Source: CAYYYG01 sp964591375 | Lineage (GTDB): Bacteria > Patescibacteriota > Microgenomatia > UBA1406 > GWC2-37-13 | Assembly (NCBI GenBank): GCA_964591375.1 | Contig: CAZQAU010000006.1 | Coordinates: 6,690 to 70,689 of the forward strand | Direction of reading: 5' to 3' | DNA: 64,000 nt | In this document: positions 61,372 through 64,000 of the stretch, piece by piece | How the letters are laid out: every line of letters starts with the position of its first letter | How positions within the stretch are numbered: position 1 is the stretch's first letter | Notes under the pieces: model-generated | Database searches by the model: none | What the model was told of the DNA's origin: nothing | Seen by the model: the letters and a program-made list of their open reading frames with translations, nothing else | Position numbers and translations under genes: made by a program

Positions 61372-61486
61372 TAGTATCAATGTCTTGTTCACAATCTTCT
61401 GGAGGACTGGTGTCTAGTCCTACAGAACTAGTTATTGTATCAATAATTTCAATACCATTATAAGTGTCTAAATCATTATTTGTCAT
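61364..61486 (-). CDS. Possible 40-aa acidic peptide coupled to the next gene
   Basis: ATG 61486 to TAA 61364 gives 40 codons: start MTNNDLDTYNGIEIIDTITS, rich in D, T, and E, with a single Cys. It overlaps the start of the 161-aa gene by 8 nt (ATGGATAA), a layout typical of translational coupling. TAATAT lies 4 nt before the ATG. No homolog can be named and it may be spurious. Confidence 0.4.
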   Translation of the reverse strand: MTNNDLDTYNGIEIIDTITSSVGLDTSPPEDCEQDIDTNG

Positions 61487-61544
61487 ATTAATATTAGAAG
61501 ATTACAATTAAATATCAAATTATATCAATTCTTAAGATATATAA

Positions 61545-62423
61545 ATGAAAAAAAAGAAAGTATTAGTTGGAATTAAATGGAAAAAAATCTTGAAACGTTT
61601 ACCACATCTTCTTTTTTTACTGGTTATTGTTTTTCTTTTATATACGACTGTGATCTTGAAACCATCACATACTCGTAACTGGGAAGTGGGATTTGAGAAA
61701 CTGCCTCGTATTCGGATTCAAAAAAACATAGTTAGTATTGAAGATTTTCGCAATTACGAATATGGTTGGGATAAAATAGTAGCTGCCCGTTATATGAAGC
61801 GACAGATTGATATTTCAACATTAGAGCGAGCCTGGTTTATAGTCGAACCATTTGAAGGGTTTCCTATCGTGAAGTTTGATGGAATTGCTCATACATATTT
61901 TGTCTTTGATTTTAAAGGACAGAAACCGGTTGTCGTCTCAGTGGAAGCTCGCCGCGAGAAGGGGGAAAAGTTTGGGTTATTGCCCGGAATTTTGAACCGT
62001 TTTGAGTTGATGTATGTCTGGGGCAGTGAAGAAGATCTTACAGCCGGTCGTGTGCTACGGGAGCATAATCAGCTCTATATGTATCCTTTGACTATCAGTA
62101 AAACAGCTGCACAAAAGCTATTTGTGCAGCTTGCCCAAACAACGCAGGGGATCGAAAAAACACCTCGTTTTTACCACAGTCTAACCAGTAACTGTACCAA
62201 TGAACTGGCTAAAAATGCAAATCAGATTAAGCCCGGAACGATTCCATATGATCTAACCTGGTTTTTACCGGGTTTTGCTGCGCAGGAACTATATAAATTA
62301 GGATTTATACCTAACAGCGATCCATTACCATCTATTACAAAAAAATATTACATTTCAGAGCTCGTCAAAGAATATGCTGGTAGGTCTGATTTTTCCGAGT
62401 TATTGAGGAAAAAATTAGAATAA
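61545..62423 (+). CDS. DUF4105 family membrane-anchored protein (Lnb N-terminal-like)
   Basis: 292 aa. One TM at about residues 15-36, then an extracytoplasmic domain with YGWDKIVAARYMKRQIDIST, VKFDGIAHTYFVFDF, VSVEARREKGEKFGLLPGI and FYHSLTSNCTNELAKNA, the pattern of the Lnb N-terminal/DUF4105 domain with its conserved His, Glu, and Cys. Members are suspected hydrolases or papain-like proteins. The next gene starts 28 nt later, so they may be co-transcribed. Confidence 0.85.
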   Translation: MKKKKVLVGIKWKKILKRLPHLLFLLVIVFLLYTTVILKPSHTRNWEVGFEKLPRIRIQKNIVSIEDFRNYEYGWDKIVAARYMKRQIDISTLERAWFIVEPFEGFPIVKFDGIAHTYFVFDFKGQKPVVVSVEARREKGEKFGLLPGILNRFELMYVWGSEEDLTAGRVLREHNQLYMYPLTISKTAAQKLFVQLAQTTQGIEKTPRFYHSLTSNCTNELAKNANQIKPGTIPYDLTWFLPGFAAQELYKLGFIPNSDPLPSITKKYYISELVKEYAGRSDFSELLRKKLE

Positions 62424-62451
62424 CAGTCCGCATAGCTTGTTATAATAAAGA

Positions 62452-63066
62452 ATGTCTTCTATACACACATATATAAGAAGAAATTTTTCCCTTCTCATAC
62501 TTTTTGTTTTGCCACTGGTTTTTATTGTGTATCTACTTTCACAAATATATTTTCTCCCAACTACACAAAAAGAAGCCGAATCTGTATCAGAATGCACACC
62601 GACTTTTTTTGATGGTGATGGCCCATATTATTATCCCGATTCCCCGTTTAGAAAAAAAATTGTGCCCGAGAAAAATGAAGGAGAACCACTTATTATCAGT
62701 GGCCGGGTACTGGCTAAAGACTGCAAGACAGTCATCTCCAATGTCATACTAGATATTTGGCAAGCAGATGAAAAGGGAGAATATGATAAAGACTGGTATC
62801 GTGGGAAAGTACTTGTTGATACAAAGGGAAGATATGAAATTGAGACAGTCGTTCCTAAGGGATATGGAGAAGGTACTGCGTATCGTCCACCGCATATTCA
62901 TTTTAAGGTTGTTCAAGATAAGCGTGTAATTATTACATCAGAAATGTTTTTTCCTGATGTCAAAGGTCGGGCAGGATTTAATGATGCCTATATTATGAAA
63001 ATTGAAAAAAAGAATCAGCGGGGAAAAACCATACTGTATGGTTACCACGATATCATTATTCCTTGA
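62452..63066 (+). CDS. Membrane-anchored intradiol ring-cleavage dioxygenase-like protein
   Basis: 204 aa. TM at about residues 12-32, then the intradiol dioxygenase fold: PEKNEGEPLIISGRVLAKD, DIWQADEKGEYDKDWYRGK and TAYRPPHIHFKV. The non-heme Fe3+ ligands appear as Y111, Y138, H148 and H150, with R145. The family opens catechol-type rings; extracytoplasmic anchored members are known but their substrates are usually undefined. No aromatic pathway is nearby, so a role in using or detoxifying external catechols or lignin parts is speculative. Confidence 0.85.
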   Translation: MSSIHTYIRRNFSLLILFVLPLVFIVYLLSQIYFLPTTQKEAESVSECTPTFFDGDGPYYYPDSPFRKKIVPEKNEGEPLIISGRVLAKDCKTVISNVILDIWQADEKGEYDKDWYRGKVLVDTKGRYEIETVVPKGYGEGTAYRPPHIHFKVVQDKRVIITSEMFFPDVKGRAGFNDAYIMKIEKKNQRGKTILYGYHDIIIP

Positions 63067-63085
63067 AAATAATTCTTATCCTACA

Positions 63086-64000
63086 TTAAGGAACAATCTT
63101 CGTTTTTTTAGGAATGTGGGCAAATATTTGAAACGACAAAAAGAAACAAATGAATATCAGCACACTGGCACCTATAAACGGAGATTTAACAGAATAGGTG
63201 GCAATAATGCCGGCCACGATCGGACCAATAATCTGGCCGATACTCATATATGATGTGTTCAGTCCCTGCATCTCACCTTGTTCTTTTGCATCAGTTTCTT
63301 CAGAAAGAATAGTCTGGGATAGAGGCTGGATAAATGAGTTCACGAGGCCTAAAACGATATTGGAGACGATAAACATGGTGGTTGTCTGAGTAAAGAACAT
63401 AAAAATGAAAGACAGTGCGATCCAGACAAGTGAAACAATAAATGTTTTCTTTACGCCAAAGGCTTTGGTTACAATCCCCATAGTGAAAACCTGCGAAATT
63501 AATCCGAGAACTCCAAAAATGGTAAAGACAATAGAAATCTGGTTGGCACTCATATGATATGCCTTAACGGAAGCAGACTGAAATCCGTAAATAAACATAG
63601 AAAAGGCGGTTGAATAGAGAAGTGTTAGCATTAAGGTAGCACCGACGGTTTTATTTGTCAGAGCATGTAGTAATTTTCCAAAATCAAAGAGTTTATCATG
63701 CTTAATTTCCCCCATGTGTTTATTTGTTTCCGGAAGGAATATAGCGGTTAAAATTACGGCGATTATGGATATTACAGCTGCGATGATAAATGGAATAGCG
63801 GCATTAATTCCGACGGTGAGCGCCGAGATAGCCGGACCAAAGATAAATCCGAATCCGAAGGAGGCGCCGATGATACCAAAACCTTTAGCACGGTCTTTTG
63901 GTTCAGTAGTATCGGTAATCACCGCAGAAGCAACCGGAATATTACCCGCTGTTATACCATCAAGAGCACGAGCGATAAACAGAAAGATGAAGTTAGGAGC
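63086..64000 (-). CDS. MFS transporter, TetA/DHA1-like, N-terminal part missing (window edge)
   Basis: 304 codons seen, with the frame open to the right edge. The sequence at the edge reads APNFIFLFIARALDGITAGN then IPVASAVITDTTEPKDRAKG, the RxxDGxxxGN motif of TM4-5 in drug/H+ antiporters such as TetA, so the GTG at 63922 is internal and not a start. Downstream, GFGIIGASFGFGFIFGPAIS and eight or more TM follow. It is probably a drug or metabolite efflux pump; the substrate is unknown. Confidence 0.88.
   Translation of the reverse strand, partial: APNFIFLFIARALDGITAGNIPVASAVITDTTEPKDRAKGFGIIGASFGFGFIFGPAISALTVGINAAIPFIIAAVISIIAVILTAIFLPETNKHMGEIKHDKLFDFGKLLHALTNKTVGATLMLTLLYSTAFSMFIYGFQSASVKAYHMSANQISIVFTIFGVLGLISQVFTMGIVTKAFGVKKTFIVSLVWIALSFIFMFFTQTTTMFIVSNIVLGLVNSFIQPLSQTILSEETDAKEQGEMQGLNTSYMSIGQIIGPIVAGIIATYSVKSPFIGASVLIFICFFLSFQIFAHIPKKTKIVP

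Noticed and set aside
63922..63922. GTG start for the TetA-like transporter
   Set aside because: The frame continues to the window edge with a conserved RALDGITAGN motif, so the true start is outside the window.
1..64000. CRISPR arrays, insertion sequences, prophage, tRNA or rRNA genes
   Set aside because: No regularly spaced repeats, transposase or integrase motifs, or tRNA/rRNA-like sequences were seen on reading.

Overview
The window is AT-rich, gene-dense bacterial DNA. About 63 protein genes sit in short operons, often with 1-14 nt overlaps and tail-to-tail overlapping stop codons. No tRNA, rRNA, CRISPR array or transposase was seen. The overall picture fits a Patescibacteria/CPR genome, probably of the Microgenomates type: a reduced set of housekeeping genes (gltX, xseA, xseB), a GldAFG-like ABC system, many single-TM surface proteins with P/T-rich linkers, a type I dockerin, and clusters of GT-C and GT2 glycosyltransferases. 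This taxonomic placement is inference from gene content, not a database result. A run of 100 N (11457-11556) marks a scaffold gap.

Layout. 1-2.9 kb: two tandem paralogous membrane-anchored proteins of unknown function (the first cut by the window edge). 3.0-5.9 kb: GldA/GldF/GldG-like ABC operon. 5.9-13.7 kb: Nudix, gltX, two GNAT acetyltransferases, a receiver-only regulator, a PKD-domain surface protein, an MFS exporter, the N gap with a promoter/terminator pair next to it, a DUF4112 protein, a SpoU methyltransferase and a second Nudix. 13.8-20.1 kb: an lmo0937-type mini membrane protein, a two-component system, a MacA/MacB-type exporter, a DUF5666 protein and an anchored cupredoxin. 20.1-24.9 kb: acyltransferase, MsrB, an orphan sensor kinase, a DUF421 operon and a small secreted protein. 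25-26.7 kb: FTR1 iron permease behind a structured leader, divergent from a FecR-domain protein. 26.7-31.4 kb: GH18 protein and a TetR-crtI-crtB-lycopene cyclase operon. 31.5-36.6 kb: exonuclease VII, an unknown protein, a thioredoxin reductase-like enzyme and a dockerin protein. 36.6-40.3 kb: MarR plus a second MacA/MacB exporter. 40.3-44.3 kb: YibE/F, pentapeptide repeat protein, alpha/beta hydrolase, PQQ-type sugar dehydrogenase. 44.4-48 kb: a probable copper operon. 48-61 kb: a cell-surface glycan region. 61-64 kb: DUF4105 protein, anchored intradiol dioxygenase, TetA-like MFS (cut by the edge).

Three signals stand out. First, a metal theme: four proteins (9232-10116, 44367-46796, 46793-47356, 47340-47975) have a predicted signal peptidase site immediately before a histidine, which would give a mature N-terminal His as in copper 'histidine brace' proteins. 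Three of them form one operon with a ferric-reductase-like membrane domain, a tail carrying two HxHP motifs and a YcnI-type protein. A cupredoxin and FTR1 lie elsewhere in the window. Second, the FTR1 gene is preceded by a leader of about 160 nt with a good promoter, a possible pseudoknot and an intrinsic terminator, so it is a candidate metal-responsive riboswitch or attenuator. Third, regulation is unusually readable: at least 15 genes have a -10 box 5-8 nt before the start codon (leaderless mRNAs), while small secreted proteins have strong Shine-Dalgarno sites. Tandem TetR operators, a MarR operator, a shared direct repeat with 11-bp period at three promoters, and an 18-bp inverted repeat forming two mirror-image promoters can all be seen directly.

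Also notable are an in-frame TAA inside the signal peptide of a PepSY-like secreted protein gene (49220-49630) and a MacB ATPase lacking the D-loop aspartate.
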